From NCBI GenBank assembly GCA_964468185.1, contig CAYXTR010000007.1, positions 62,001 through 126,000 on the forward strand: a DNA stretch of 64,000 bases. Direction: 5' to 3'. The position numbers were made by a program, and so were the translations under genes. Of the stretch, positions 33,686-43,388 are shown piece by piece (within the stretch, counting starts at the first letter, position 1; every line of letters starts with the position of its first letter). This DNA comes from JANQFV01 sp964468185 (lineage in GTDB: Bacteria > Planctomycetota > Phycisphaerae > UBA1845 > Fen-1342). Below the pieces are notes generated by a model. That model made no database searches, was not told the origin of the DNA, and saw only the letters and a program-made list of their open reading frames with translations.

Positions 33686-34846
33686 CTATTGCTGGTAGAA
33701 CGCGCGGATGGCGTCGACGACGGTTTCCTGCTGGGCGACGGTCAGTTCGGGGTAGATCGGCAGGGCGACGACTTCGCCGGCGGCGGCCTCGGCATGTGGG
33801 AAGTCGCCGGGGCCGTGGCCGAGTTCGGCGAAGCAGGTTTGGCGGTGGAGGGGCAGCGGGTAGTAGACGCCGGCGCCGATCTTGCGGGCTTTGAGGAAGT
33901 TGACGAGGTCGTCGCGGCGTTGGGCGCGTAAGACGTACTGGTGGTAGACGTGCTGGCCGTTGCGGACGATGGGGGGGCGGATCTGCTCGGGGACGAGGCC
34001 GGCCTCGGTGAGGAGCTGGGTGTAGCGGGCGGCGCGGTCACGGCGGAGCTCGTTCCAGATGTCGACGTGGGCGAGTTTGCGGCTGAGGATGGCGGCCTGA
34101 AGCGCGTCGATGCGGAAGTTGCCGCCGACGGTCTCATGGTAGTAGGTGTGGCCGCTGCCGTGGATGCGGAGTTTACGGGCGAATTCGAAGAGCTCGTCGT
34201 CGTTGGTGAGGACGGCGCCGGCGTCGCCCATGGCGCCGAGGTTCTTGGTGGGATAGAAGCTGAGGCAGCCGAAGGTGCTGAGGCTGCCGGCCACGTGACC
34301 GTTGCGGTCGCGGGCACCGATGGCTTGGGCGGCATCTTCGATGAGGGCGAGCGAATGCTGCTTGGCGAGGTCCTGGAGCGGTTTCATCTCGGCGATCTGG
34401 CCGTACAGGTGTACGGGAATGATGGCTTCGGTGCGTGGGGTGATCAGGTCGGTGACGGCATTGGGATCGAGGTTGAAGGTCTCCGGATCGATGTCGCAGA
34501 ACACTGGGCGAGCACCAACGCGGGTGACGCAGCCGGCGGTGGCGAAGAACGTGAAGGTGGGGACGATGACTTCGTCACCGGGGCCAATGCCGAGGGCCAT
34601 GAGCGAGACGAGTAGGGCGTCGGTGCCGGAAGACACGCCGAGGGCGTGTTTGGTGCCGTGATACTCGGCGAGGGCTTCTTCGAAGGCGGTGACCTTGGGG
34701 CCCAGGACGTAGTAGCCGGAGGTAGCGACTTCGGAGAGCTCGGCGAGGAGTTCGTCTTTCAGGGTGGCGAACTGGGCGCCGAGGTTGAGGGGCGGCACGG
34801 GGGTGGGGTTGTCCGGGGTGGCGTGGTTGTTGGCGGACGTCGTCAT
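33686..34846 (-). CDS. DegT/DnrJ/EryC1-family PLP aminotransferase
   Basis: A 386-residue sugar aminotransferase-like enzyme. LGVSSGTDALLVSLMALG binds the PLP phosphate, IIPVHLYGQ and LIEDAAQAIGA give the pyridine-contacting Asp, and FYPTKNLGAMGDAG contains the PLP Lys201. Such enzymes transfer an amino group from glutamate to a nucleotide-bound ketosugar for LPS, S-layer glycan or antibiotic sugars. No sugar-nucleotide genes are adjacent, so the product is unknown. MTTSANN is preferred as start because GAGAGGAAG lies just before it. It is divergent from the tricorn-like gene. Confidence 0.92.
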   Translation of the reverse strand: MTTSANNHATPDNPTPVPPLNLGAQFATLKDELLAELSEVATSGYYVLGPKVTAFEEALAEYHGTKHALGVSSGTDALLVSLMALGIGPGDEVIVPTFTFFATAGCVTRVGARPVFCDIDPETFNLDPNAVTDLITPRTEAIIPVHLYGQIAEMKPLQDLAKQHSLALIEDAAQAIGARDRNGHVAGSLSTFGCLSFYPTKNLGAMGDAGAVLTNDDELFEFARKLRIHGSGHTYYHETVGGNFRIDALQAAILSRKLAHVDIWNELRRDRAARYTQLLTEAGLVPEQIRPPIVRNGQHVYHQYVLRAQRRDDLVNFLKARKIGAGVYYPLPLHRQTCFAELGHGPGDFPHAEAAAGEVVALPIYPELTVAQQETVVDAIRAFYQQ

Positions 34847-35102
34847 CGCTTCCTCTCCCACAGGAAGGGGTCACCCCCGTGCACAACTGGATTCGCTCTT
34901 TCTAACAGCAAAGTGGTACGAATTGAAGTGGTCCATCAGAAAGGGGTTAGCCGGCCTCACGCGGTATGGCAAACGTTGGCGGGAACCCGGACACCTTTCG
35001 ACAACGTGCGGTGGGCGCCCGGGGGGAGGGGTCTACAATTCGGAGAAGATCGTCAGCCGGCGGGAGCGGCTAACAGCAGAACTGTGATAGGGACAAGCCG
35101 AA

Positions 35103-38100
35103 ATGCGTAAGCGACTAAATCTGCTGGGGGTTATGAGTTTTTGTCTGGTCGGGGGCTGGCTGGGTGTGGTGCCAAGTGAAGCTGGCGAGGTGGCGTACGC
35201 CCGGCAGTTGGCGATCTCGCCGGATGGGCAGACGCTGGCATTCAGTTGGGCCGGCGATGTGTGGACCGTACCTCTGACTGGTGGGAACGCCCGCCGGTTG
35301 ACCGTGCATCCGCGGCAGGATGGCTATCCGGTCTGGTCGCCGGACGGGCAGCGCCTGGCGATCGGCTCCGAGCGGCACGGGGCCTGCAACGTCTTTGTGA
35401 TGCGGCCGGATGGGACGGAGCTGCGGCGCTTGACGTTCAGCGATCGGGACGAGGTGCCGACCAGCTTTTCGGCCGATGGCGCATGGATCCACTTTCATTC
35501 GGAGCGGGAGGGGGAGCTGGATCGGCGGCCGCGGATGTATCGGGTGCCGGTGGATGGCGGGCAGTCGTGGCGAGTGTTGGATTGCTTTGGTGAGGAGGCG
35601 CAGGTTGCGCCGGGTGGTGAGCGGATCGTGTTTTCGCGCGGGTCTTCGCGGACCTGGCGGCGGTTGCAACGGAGTAGTGCGGCCTACGACGTCTGGCTGT
35701 GGGACGGGGGTCAAGCGGCGTTCAGGCAACTGACGGATTTTGCGGGGCATGATTTTGCACCGCAGTGGGGGGCAGATGGCACGTATGTCTATTTCCTGAG
35801 TGATCGGGGGGGGGCGATGAATATCTGGCGGGTGCCGCTGGCCGGCGGGCCGCCGGAGGCGGTGACGGATTTTGCGGGGGATGCCGTGCGTGCGTTCGAT
35901 GTGTCGCCTGATGGGGAGACGCTGGTGTTTGCGCGGTGGGATCGGCTGTACGTGATGCAGGGCGAGGTGGGGCGCGCGCGGGAGCTTGACATCACGGCCG
36001 GCGGAGATCTGCCGCGGAACGACGTCCAGTTGCAACGGTACACGCGCGGGGCGGACGAGGCTGAACCGTCGCCCGATGGGGACGAGATCGCATTGGTGGT
36101 GCATGGGGAGATTCTGGTGATCAAGACCGAGGAGGATCGTCCGACGCGGCAAGTGACCGATTCGGCAGCGCGCGATCATGACGTGACGTGGTCGCCGGAC
36201 GGGAAGGCGCTGTTCTTCGTTTCGGACATGGATGGGCAGGAGGACGTCTATCGGGCGACTTCGGCTGAGGAGCCGGCGAAGGCGTTGTCGGATTCACTGC
36301 GGTTCAAGATTGAGCGGGTCACCGATAGTCCGGAATTGGAGTATGGCGCGCAGGTGTCGCCGGACGGGAAGCAGTTGGCGTATATCCGCGGTCTGGGAAC
36401 GTTGATCATTCGTGACCTGGAGACCGGTGAGGAGCGGGTGCTCGTCGATAGCTGGAATCGGCCGGGGTATCGCTGGTCGCCGGATAGTGAGTGGCTCGCG
36501 TACGCGTTGGAGGATACGGAGCACAATTCGGACGTATGGGTGGTGCCGGCGGATGGTCGTGCGGCGGCGGTGAATGTGTCGCAGCATCCGGATTATGACG
36601 GGAATCCGCAGTGGTCGGCGGATGGGGAGATGTTGGCATTTGCGTCCCGACGGCATGGGTTTGACACGGACTTGTATGTCGTCTTCCTGTCGGAGGAGAT
36701 GCATGAGAAATCGGCTGTGGAGTTTGATGAGTACTTCGAGGAGCGCGAAAAGGCGGTCAAGAAGCGTAAGCCGTTGAAGGAGGCGGTGGCGAGTGGGGAG
36801 ATTGTGCTGGCGGGGGCGGTCGTGGAGACGCAGCCGGCGGAGCCCGGCGTGGATGAGGCTTCGGAGGCGACGGATACGGCGCCGGCTGAAGATGCACCGT
36901 CGACGCAGCCTGTGGAGACCCAGCCGACCACGGCCCCGGCGGATGAGGAGGATGAGCTGGCGGCGCGGGTGCGTGAGTTGGTGAGGGAGATACTGGCGGC
37001 GGAGCGGGCAGGCGAAAAGAAGGAAAAGGACGACAAGGACGAGGAGAAGGCGGAGGAGGATGAAGCTGAGGATGTGGAAGAGGAGGATACGTACGAGCTG
37101 GAGACCTGTTGGCAGCGGATTCGGCGTGTGACGTCGCTCGAGGGGAACCAGTCGAACTTCGTGTTCTCGCCGACGGGCCAGACGCTGATTTTCACGTCAT
37201 CGCATGAGGGGAGTGGGCGGACGTATTCGATTCAGTGGGATGGGTCGGAGCGGAAGCAGATTCTGGGATCTGGGGCGGGGGCGCTGCGGTGGAGCCTGGA
37301 CGGAAAGCGCATTTATTACGCGAGCGGCGGTGTGCCGCGGTCGTGTTCGCCGAGCGGATCGTCGCGGAAGACGCATGAGTTTCGGGCGAAGCTGGCGATT
37401 TCGTGGCGGGAGGAGGCGGCGCAGAAGTTTGCCGATGGTGCCAGGCGGCTCGGCATGCGGTTCTATCATCCGACGATGAAGGGGTTGGACTGGCCGGCGC
37501 TGACGGAGCGATACCGCGAGCTGGCGATCCGCACGCATACTGTTCCCGAGTTCAATAGTGTGTTCAACCGGCTGCTGGGCGAGTTGAATGCCTCGCACAT
37601 GGGGATTTATGGGCCGAGTCAGGGCGGAACCGAGCGGGTCGGGTACTTGGGGTGTCGGTTTGACAAGGCGTACCCGGGGCCGGGGTTGAAGGTGCTGGAG
37701 GTGTTGCGGGATTCACCGGCGGATCGGGCGGAGAGCCGGCTGGTGCCGGGCGACGTGATTCTGCGTGTGGATGGTCGGCCGGTGGGGCCCGAGTCGCCGA
37801 TTGAGGAGGCATTGATTGACAGCGTGGGGGATGAAGTGGTTCTCGAATATGAGCCGTCGCCGGATCGGGAAGGGGCGGTGGCGGAGGAGATGGGTGAGAC
37901 GCAGCCCGCGACGGAGACCGCGCCGGCCGCGCAGGCTGCCGGGGACGCGGTTGACGTGACGGCGGAGGTGGTGATTCGGCCGACGTCGTCCGGGGCGATC
38001 AGCGGTCTGCAATACAAGGAATGGGTCCGGCGGAATCGGGAGTATGTGGAGGAGAAGTCGAAGGGCCGAATTGGCTATACGCACATTCGCAGCATGAACG

Positions 38101-38675
38101 AGTCGTCGTTCGAGGTATTTGAGCGCGATTTGTACGCGGCGGCGAACGGGCGGGACGGTCTGATCATCGACGTGCGGAGCAATGGCGGCGGCTGGACGGC
38201 GGACTGGGTGCTGGCGGTGCTCAATGTGCGGCGGCATGCTTATACGATTCAGCGCGGGGCGGAGCCCGGGTATCCGCAGGATCGGCTGATCTTCTATGCG
38301 TGGACGAAGCCGGCGACGATGATGTGCAACGAGCAGAGCTTTTCGAACGCCGAGATTGTCTCGCATGCATTCAAGAACCTGGAGCGCGGGCCGCTGGTGG
38401 GCATGACGTCGCCGGGCGGCGTGATCAGCACGGGTGGTTATCGGCTGATTGATGGGGCGCTGGTGCGGATGCCGATGCGCGGCTGGTACACGTTGCCGAG
38501 CGGGACCGATATGGAAAACAATGGGGCCGAGCCGGACGTGAAGGTGGTGGTGCGACCGGCGCACGAGGTGGCGGGTGAGTTTCCGCAGCTTGATGCGGCG
38601 ATTGTCGCGACGCTGCAACAGCTTGAGGAGCCAGCCGGTCCGATGACGATACCGACGGCCGATGAGATCGAGTAA
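35103..38675 (+). CDS. Tricorn-protease-like secreted peptidase with PDZ and S41 domain
   Basis: A 1190-residue protein with a signal peptide (near SEA-GEV). Residues about 30-520 are PD40/TolB-type beta-propeller blades, marked by repeated SPDG and WSPDG turns. A strongly charged linker with Q-P/T-rich and K-E-D-rich runs covers about 545-675. After more propeller-like strands come the helical tricorn region with ASHMGIYG (His832), a PDZ domain (about 850-915) and the S41 fold with NEQSFSNAE (Ser1081 as the likely nucleophile). Tricorn cuts oligopeptides released by larger proteases; here the signal peptide suggests a periplasmic role. The stop overlaps the amidase start by 14 bp. Confidence 0.9.
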   Translation: MRKRLNLLGVMSFCLVGGWLGVVPSEAGEVAYARQLAISPDGQTLAFSWAGDVWTVPLTGGNARRLTVHPRQDGYPVWSPDGQRLAIGSERHGACNVFVMRPDGTELRRLTFSDRDEVPTSFSADGAWIHFHSEREGELDRRPRMYRVPVDGGQSWRVLDCFGEEAQVAPGGERIVFSRGSSRTWRRLQRSSAAYDVWLWDGGQAAFRQLTDFAGHDFAPQWGADGTYVYFLSDRGGAMNIWRVPLAGGPPEAVTDFAGDAVRAFDVSPDGETLVFARWDRLYVMQGEVGRARELDITAGGDLPRNDVQLQRYTRGADEAEPSPDGDEIALVVHGEILVIKTEEDRPTRQVTDSAARDHDVTWSPDGKALFFVSDMDGQEDVYRATSAEEPAKALSDSLRFKIERVTDSPELEYGAQVSPDGKQLAYIRGLGTLIIRDLETGEERVLVDSWNRPGYRWSPDSEWLAYALEDTEHNSDVWVVPADGRAAAVNVSQHPDYDGNPQWSADGEMLAFASRRHGFDTDLYVVFLSEEMHEKSAVEFDEYFEEREKAVKKRKPLKEAVASGEIVLAGAVVETQPAEPGVDEASEATDTAPAEDAPSTQPVETQPTTAPADEEDELAARVRELVREILAAERAGEKKEKDDKDEEKAEEDEAEDVEEEDTYELETCWQRIRRVTSLEGNQSNFVFSPTGQTLIFTSSHEGSGRTYSIQWDGSERKQILGSGAGALRWSLDGKRIYYASGGVPRSCSPSGSSRKTHEFRAKLAISWREEAAQKFADGARRLGMRFYHPTMKGLDWPALTERYRELAIRTHTVPEFNSVFNRLLGELNASHMGIYGPSQGGTERVGYLGCRFDKAYPGPGLKVLEVLRDSPADRAESRLVPGDVILRVDGRPVGPESPIEEALIDSVGDEVVLEYEPSPDREGAVAEEMGETQPATETAPAAQAAGDAVDVTAEVVIRPTSSGAISGLQYKEWVRRNREYVEEKSKGRIGYTHIRSMNESSFEVFERDLYAAANGRDGLIIDVRSNGGGWTADWVLAVLNVRRHAYTIQRGAEPGYPQDRLIFYAWTKPATMMCNEQSFSNAEIVSHAFKNLERGPLVGMTSPGGVISTGGYRLIDGALVRMPMRGWYTLPSGTDMENNGAEPDVKVVVRPAHEVAGEFPQLDAAIVATLQQLEEPAGPMTIPTADEIE

Positions 38676-39867
38676 GCGTTTGGACGGGCCTGACGACGAC
38701 GTGCGGTCGCGTGTTGCAGGGCGTGGGTCCGGTCTGTGGCGAACGTTGGATCGAGCGATCTGGATGTTTCTGGCGGGGGTGGCGGCTGGCGGGCTCGGTG
38801 TGACCCTGGTGCTATGGGGCGCGTGGGGTACGCCACGGGAGCCGGAGGGGCCGGACCCGCTGACGACGCCGGCTGAGGCGTACTCGTGGACGGAGCAGCC
38901 GGCGCCGGCGTTTCCGCTGCCGCCGTATGCGAAGTTTCTGGAGGGGGTGATCATTGTGCTGGATCCGGGACATGTGGGGCAGCGTGATCCGGGGGGTGAC
39001 TGGAAGCGCGGACCGACAGGCTTGCGCGAAGCGGAGGTGAATCTGCGGGTCTGTCGATTTCTGCTTGAGTTTTTGGAGGCGTCGGGCGCCCGGGTGGTGA
39101 TGACGCGGGAGGAGGATCGTTCGCTGGATTTGCCGGATGCGGAGGACTTGCGGCGGCGGGTGGCGGTGGCGAACGACTTGCGGGCGGATCTGCTCTTGTC
39201 GGTGCATCACAATGGTGCGGCGTCGCCGGAAGCGAATTACACCTCGGTGTTCTTTCATGGGGATCCGGGAGAGAGCGCCCGCAGTGTGAGCGCGGCGCGG
39301 CACTTGGCGGCGGGGCTGCACGATGCGCTGCGGCTGGAGACGCAGCTGGCGTGTGCGGTGCTGAGTGACCGGGTGATCTTTCCGGAGCGCGGGTTCGCGG
39401 TGTTGCGGGAGGCGGAGGTGCCGGCGGTGCTGACGGAGGGTTCTTTTCATTCGCATCCGGCGGAGGAAGCGCGGCTGCGGGATCCGGTGTACAACCGGCG
39501 GGAGGCGTATGGGTTGTTCCTCGGGCTGGCGCGGTGGGCGCGGGCGGGTTTGCCGCGGGTGCGGTTGGTGGAGTCGGCCACGCAGCCGGCGCGACCCGGC
39601 GGGGAGGTACTGGTCAGGCTGGATGATGGCTTGCGGTCGCGGGGTGGGTGGGGGAGCGATCAGCCGCACTGGCTGCGGCAGACATTGCGGGTGGCGCTGG
39701 ATGGGCGGCCGGTGGCTCATCGGGTGGTGGACGGTGAGACGGGGGTGCGGGTGCGGTTGCCGCGGGGGCTGGGGCCGGGGGTGCACACGTTGCGGGTGGA
39801 TTTTGCGAATTTGTTTGGCCAGCACGTGCTCCACCCGGAGCTGGAGCTCGTGGTCGGGCGGAGGTAG
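38662..39867 (+). CDS. N-acetylmuramoyl-L-alanine amidase (Amidase_3 family)
   Basis: A 401-residue membrane-anchored zinc amidase that removes stem peptides from peptidoglycan. One N-terminal TM segment (about 33-55) anchors it. The catalytic domain has VLDPGHVG (His104), LREAEVNL (Glu123), SVHHNG (His182) and LTEGSFHSHPAEE (Glu259), all needed zinc or catalytic residues. A C-terminal beta-sandwich-like stretch (about 300-401) may bind substrate. Its start lies inside the end of the tricorn-like gene, so the peptidase and the amidase are coupled, consistent with joint handling of wall peptides, which is inference. Peptidoglycan is present in planctomycetes. Confidence 0.9.
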   Translation: MRSSKRLDGPDDDVRSRVAGRGSGLWRTLDRAIWMFLAGVAAGGLGVTLVLWGAWGTPREPEGPDPLTTPAEAYSWTEQPAPAFPLPPYAKFLEGVIIVLDPGHVGQRDPGGDWKRGPTGLREAEVNLRVCRFLLEFLEASGARVVMTREEDRSLDLPDAEDLRRRVAVANDLRADLLLSVHHNGAASPEANYTSVFFHGDPGESARSVSAARHLAAGLHDALRLETQLACAVLSDRVIFPERGFAVLREAEVPAVLTEGSFHSHPAEEARLRDPVYNRREAYGLFLGLARWARAGLPRVRLVESATQPARPGGEVLVRLDDGLRSRGGWGSDQPHWLRQTLRVALDGRPVAHRVVDGETGVRVRLPRGLGPGVHTLRVDFANLFGQHVLHPELELVVGRR

Positions 39868-39892
39868 GAGGGGGAAACCTGGGCGCAGCAAA

Positions 39893-39922
39893 GCGGCCCG
39901 TCACACGCTCGCGACGGGCCGC
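39893..39922. terminator. Hairpin between convergent genes
   Basis: GCGGCCCGTC and GACGGGCCGC form a perfect 10-bp stem with a 10-base loop, 26 bp after the amidase stop and 75 bp from the end of the convergent small basic protein gene. There is no U tract. Confidence 0.5.
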
Positions 39923-39996
39923 ACGCTGACGAAACAGCAGGCTGCGGTCCAAAAGTGCTCTTTAGTCGGTTCTACAGAGACGGATGTTCCAGCAGC

Positions 39997-40464
39997 CTAC
40001 CAGTTGTAATTCTTGAACGGCGTGGCCGTCGGGGTCTTGGTGGTGGCGACGAGCCAGCAGTTCCCCTTGCCGCGGGTCACGTCCTTGATCGTGCGGCCGA
40101 ACTTCTGGGTGAGGTACTGGCGCGCGGCGCGCGGCGTGCTGTTGGCGAACTTCTGGCCGAAGTAGTTGCAGAAGTCCTTGTTGGTGAACTTGTAGACGGG
40201 GTTGCCGTTGTTGACGTACTTGACCCACTTCTTGGCGATGGTGGGTGAAAGCTGGGTCTTCTGGCCGGCGCCCTTGAACTGGGTGTACACGTTCTTGTAC
40301 GAACCCATCCGCCACTCGCATTCCTGGCGCGGCGTGTTGAACTTTGGCGAATTGCACGCCCACTTGTTGGTCGTGGTGGTCGTGCGGTTGGTCTTGCTGG
40401 TCCGGTTGGTCTTGGTACGGTAGTTGGTCTTGCGGGTTCTGGTCGTGGTCTTCTTCGGTCGCAT
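39997..40464 (-). CDS. Small, very basic Thr/Lys/Arg/Asn-rich protein of unknown function
   Basis: A 155-residue protein beginning MRPKKTTTRTRKTNYRTK. By my count it has 21 Lys, 12 Arg and 28 Thr against 4 acidic residues, a net charge near +29. The first 34 residues are a low-complexity tail with KTNRT-like repeats; the rest looks like a small folded domain with aromatic residues and four Cys (at WACN, QECEW, DFCNY, GNCW). GGAGAG precedes the ATG at 40464. Low Ala and Leu set it apart from every neighbour. The make-up suggests a nucleic-acid-binding or nucleoid protein; I do not recognise a family. It is monocistronic, ending at the hairpin at 39893. Confidence 0.7.
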   Translation of the reverse strand: MRPKKTTTRTRKTNYRTKTNRTSKTNRTTTTTNKWACNSPKFNTPRQECEWRMGSYKNVYTQFKGAGQKTQLSPTIAKKWVKYVNNGNPVYKFTNKDFCNYFGQKFANSTPRAARQYLTQKFGRTIKDVTRGKGNCWLVATTKTPTATPFKNYNW

Positions 40465-40688
40465 AAGGCTCTCCACTCTCGCCTGCTGTTCGTCTGGGAA
40501 AATCAACACTCTCACTCATATCGGGAACACGAGCGCAAAAGTTGAATAATGGAGCGCGGGTTGGGCGCGGTTCGCGGGCTGCGGCGGGGGATCTTACGGG
40601 TTCCGACGACGGCACCGCCCGCGTCGGGTATGATTAGGACGGAGCGGGGGTCCGTGGTGACCCCGCAGTCTAGCTGGAGGATGACGAC

Positions 40689-42326
40689 ATGCGTCGGCGG
40701 CAAGCACGAGCGCCAGAGTGGCGGGTGATACGGTGGGGACGGCGGGCGTTGGCAGGGCTGGTTCTGCTGGCGTTGCTGGCGATGATTGTGCCTCCGCTGG
40801 GGGCACAAACGACGTCATCATCCGGAATCGGAGCACTGATACCGATTCGGGGCACGATCGACAATATCACGCTGGAAAGCCTGGAAAGGCGGATTCAGGA
40901 TGCGCGTGACCAGGGCGCGACCACGCTGATCTTCGAGATGGATACGCCGGGCGGCCTGGTATCGAGCGCCCTCGAAATCTGCCGGCTCATCGAGAATCAG
41001 CCGGAGGAAATTCGGACGGTCGCGTGGGTGAATCCGGATGCGTACAGCGCGGGGGCGATGATCTCGGTGGCCTGCAACGAGATTTGGATGAGTCCGAGTT
41101 CCTCGATTGGGGACTGTGCTCCGATCATGATTTCGCCGGGCGGGCCGGTCGAGATGGGCGAGACGGAACGGGCGAAGATTGAAAGTCCGATTTTGCAGAA
41201 ATTTCGTGACGCGGCGATTCGGAATGGCTACGACCTGCTGCTGTCCCGCGCGATGGTGACGGCCAACGTGGAAGTGTGGTGGGTGGAGCATCCGGAGACG
41301 GGTGAGCGGCGTTTTGTCACGGGGGAGGAGAAGGATGAGCTGCTCGGGCGTGGCGACGAAGAGGCGGGGACCACGCAGCCGGCGGCGAGTTCGTGGCGAT
41401 TGGTTGAGACGTACGTCGATGCACGGACGGGGGAGCCGGTGCCGGTGGAGCAGCCGGTGGACCGGGAGAACACGCTGCTGACGATGTCGCAGTCGGACGC
41501 GGTGGCGTTTGGCTTTGCGAAGGGGATCGTGGCCAATGTGGGCGAGCTGACGGAGGAACTGCAACTCAGCGCCATCCCGATGGAGATGGAACGGAGCGGG
41601 TGGGAGATCTTTGCCGCGTGGATGAACAGTCCGATTGTGCGCGGTGTTCTGCTGGCGATCGTGCTCATGGGAGCGTGGGCCGAGCTGCAATCGCCGGGGC
41701 TGATATTGCCGGGGACGGCGGCGCTCGTGGCACTGATTCTGTTTCTGGTAGCGCCGTATGCCTCCGGGCTGGCGAATATCTGGACGCTGTTGCTGATTGC
41801 GGCGGGCGTGATTCTGCTGGGCGTGGAGGTGTTTGTGTTGCCCGGGTTCGGGGTGGCGGGTTTTCTGGGTGTGGCGCTGGTGGCGGTGGGGATGATTGCG
41901 ACGTTTGTGCCCGCGACGCCGCCGGAGCTGCCGACGTTTTCGTTGCAGCAGACCTGGGATGGGCTGTTGACGGGGATCAAGGTGATGGTTGGCAGTGTGC
42001 TGGTATCGATGGTGGGGATCATGCTGTTGATTCGCTACCTGCCGGAGTCACGGCTCGGGCGTGGCATCATTCTGGCGGACGCCACGGGTGGATCGGTGAC
42101 GCGTGTGGAAGATCAGCCGGCGGTCGCCTTGCCGGGTGATGTCGGCGTTGTGACGGGTGCGCTGCGACCGGGTGGTCAGGCGCGGTTTGGGCAGGAGATC
42201 GTGGACGTGCATAGTCAGTCCGGCTATGTTGATGCCGGGCGCCGTGTGCAGGTCATCAAGCGGGACGGCATGCATATCTTTGTGCGGCCGTTGCCGGAAG
42301 AAGATGCGGGTGCGACGCAGAGCTAA
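40689..42326 (+). CDS. NfeD-family ClpP-class membrane serine protease
   Basis: A 545-residue membrane protein of the long NfeD1b type. After a signal-like N-terminus, a ClpP-like domain has MDTPGGL and AYSAGAMIS (Ser120 as nucleophile; a Lys later completes the dyad in known enzymes). Between about 190 and 260 is a family insertion with DE-rich loops. TM helices cover about 315-410, then an OB-fold NfeD domain (about 445-545) includes LPGDVGVVTGALRPGGQARF. Known members cleave stomatin-type partners, and NfeD is usually encoded beside a flotillin, as here, 20 bp downstream. GGAGG precedes the ATG. Confidence 0.92.
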   Translation: MRRRQARAPEWRVIRWGRRALAGLVLLALLAMIVPPLGAQTTSSSGIGALIPIRGTIDNITLESLERRIQDARDQGATTLIFEMDTPGGLVSSALEICRLIENQPEEIRTVAWVNPDAYSAGAMISVACNEIWMSPSSSIGDCAPIMISPGGPVEMGETERAKIESPILQKFRDAAIRNGYDLLLSRAMVTANVEVWWVEHPETGERRFVTGEEKDELLGRGDEEAGTTQPAASSWRLVETYVDARTGEPVPVEQPVDRENTLLTMSQSDAVAFGFAKGIVANVGELTEELQLSAIPMEMERSGWEIFAAWMNSPIVRGVLLAIVLMGAWAELQSPGLILPGTAALVALILFLVAPYASGLANIWTLLLIAAGVILLGVEVFVLPGFGVAGFLGVALVAVGMIATFVPATPPELPTFSLQQTWDGLLTGIKVMVGSVLVSMVGIMLLIRYLPESRLGRGIILADATGGSVTRVEDQPAVALPGDVGVVTGALRPGGQARFGQEIVDVHSQSGYVDAGRRVQVIKRDGMHIFVRPLPEEDAGATQS

Positions 42327-42346
42327 GCGCGATGAAGGGATAAACG

Positions 42347-43381
42347 ATGGATGCGATTTGGTGGGTGCTAGGCGGCCTGTTACTGCTGGTCCTGTTTGGG
42401 GCCGTGATTGTCTTTGCGAACTTCGGGCGGCTGTGGCTGACGGCCTACTCGGCGAAGACGCAGGTGTTCTTCCGCGAGCTGATCGGGATGTGGCTGCGGC
42501 GGGTGAACAGTGGCGTGATTGTGCATACGAAGATTCAGGCGTGGAAGGCGGGTCTGACGGACATCACGACGACCGCCCTCGAGAATCACTATCTGGCGCG
42601 GGGCCGCGTGCCGAATGTGGTGCAGGCGCTGATTTCGGCCGAACGCGCCAAAATTGCGCTGGATTTCCGGACGGCATGTGCGATTGACCTGGCGGGCCGT
42701 GACATTGTGGACGCGGTCCAGACGAGTGTGAATCCGAAGGTGATTGACTGTCCGAATCCGGCTTCGGGGCGGACGACGATTGATGCGGTGGCCAAGGATG
42801 GGATTCAGCTCAAGGTGCGGGCACGGGTGACGGTACGGACGAACATCCAGCGGCTGGTGGGTGGTGCAACCGAGGAGACGGTCGTTGCGCGTGTGGGCGA
42901 GGGCATCGTGTCGGCGATCGGCTCGGCCGAGACGCACAAGGATGTGCTGGAGAATCCGGACAGTATCTCGCGGGCGGTGTTGCAGAAGGGGCTTGATGCG
43001 GGGACGGCCTACGAGATCATGTCGATCGACATTGCCGACGTGGATGTCGGGACGAACATCGGCGCGCGGCTTCAGGCGGATCAGGCCGAGGCGGATAAGA
43101 AGCGCTTTCAGGCGGAGGCGGAGAAGCGGCGGGCGATGGCGATTGCCCAGGAGCAGGAGAACATTGCGAAGGTGGCCGAGAACCGGGCACTGGTGGTACT
43201 GGCCGAGGCGGAGGTGCCGAAGGCGATCGCCGACGCGTTCCGGGCGGGCAATCTGGGGCTGATGGACTACTACCGGCTGCGCAACATCGAGTCGGATACG
43301 AACATGCGGGATCATATTTCCGGTAAGGACCAGGGCGGTTCGGATGCGGATCGGCCATTGACGGACGAGTCGGGAGAGTAG
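42347..43381 (+). CDS. floA: Flotillin-like protein FloA
   Basis: A 344-residue membrane scaffold. A single N-terminal hydrophobic hairpin (about 5-26) is followed by the SPFH/UPF0365 domain, with GRDIVDAVQTSVNPKVIDCP and DGIQLKVRARVTVRTN, then the coiled coil ADQAEADKKRFQAEAEKRRAMA and the end GLMDYYRLRNIESDTNMRD. FloA organises membrane microdomains and works with NfeD, encoded just upstream, as in Bacillus yqeZ-floA-yqfB. Length and motifs are normal for the family. Confidence 0.95.
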   Translation: MDAIWWVLGGLLLLVLFGAVIVFANFGRLWLTAYSAKTQVFFRELIGMWLRRVNSGVIVHTKIQAWKAGLTDITTTALENHYLARGRVPNVVQALISAERAKIALDFRTACAIDLAGRDIVDAVQTSVNPKVIDCPNPASGRTTIDAVAKDGIQLKVRARVTVRTNIQRLVGGATEETVVARVGEGIVSAIGSAETHKDVLENPDSISRAVLQKGLDAGTAYEIMSIDIADVDVGTNIGARLQADQAEADKKRFQAEAEKRRAMAIAQEQENIAKVAENRALVVLAEAEVPKAIADAFRAGNLGLMDYYRLRNIESDTNMRDHISGKDQGGSDADRPLTDESGE

Positions 43382-43388
43382 AGCGCTC

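Noticed and set aside
34862..35102. TACAAT at 35034 as promoter of the tricorn-like gene
   Set aside because: No -35 element at suitable spacing; kept out of the feature list.
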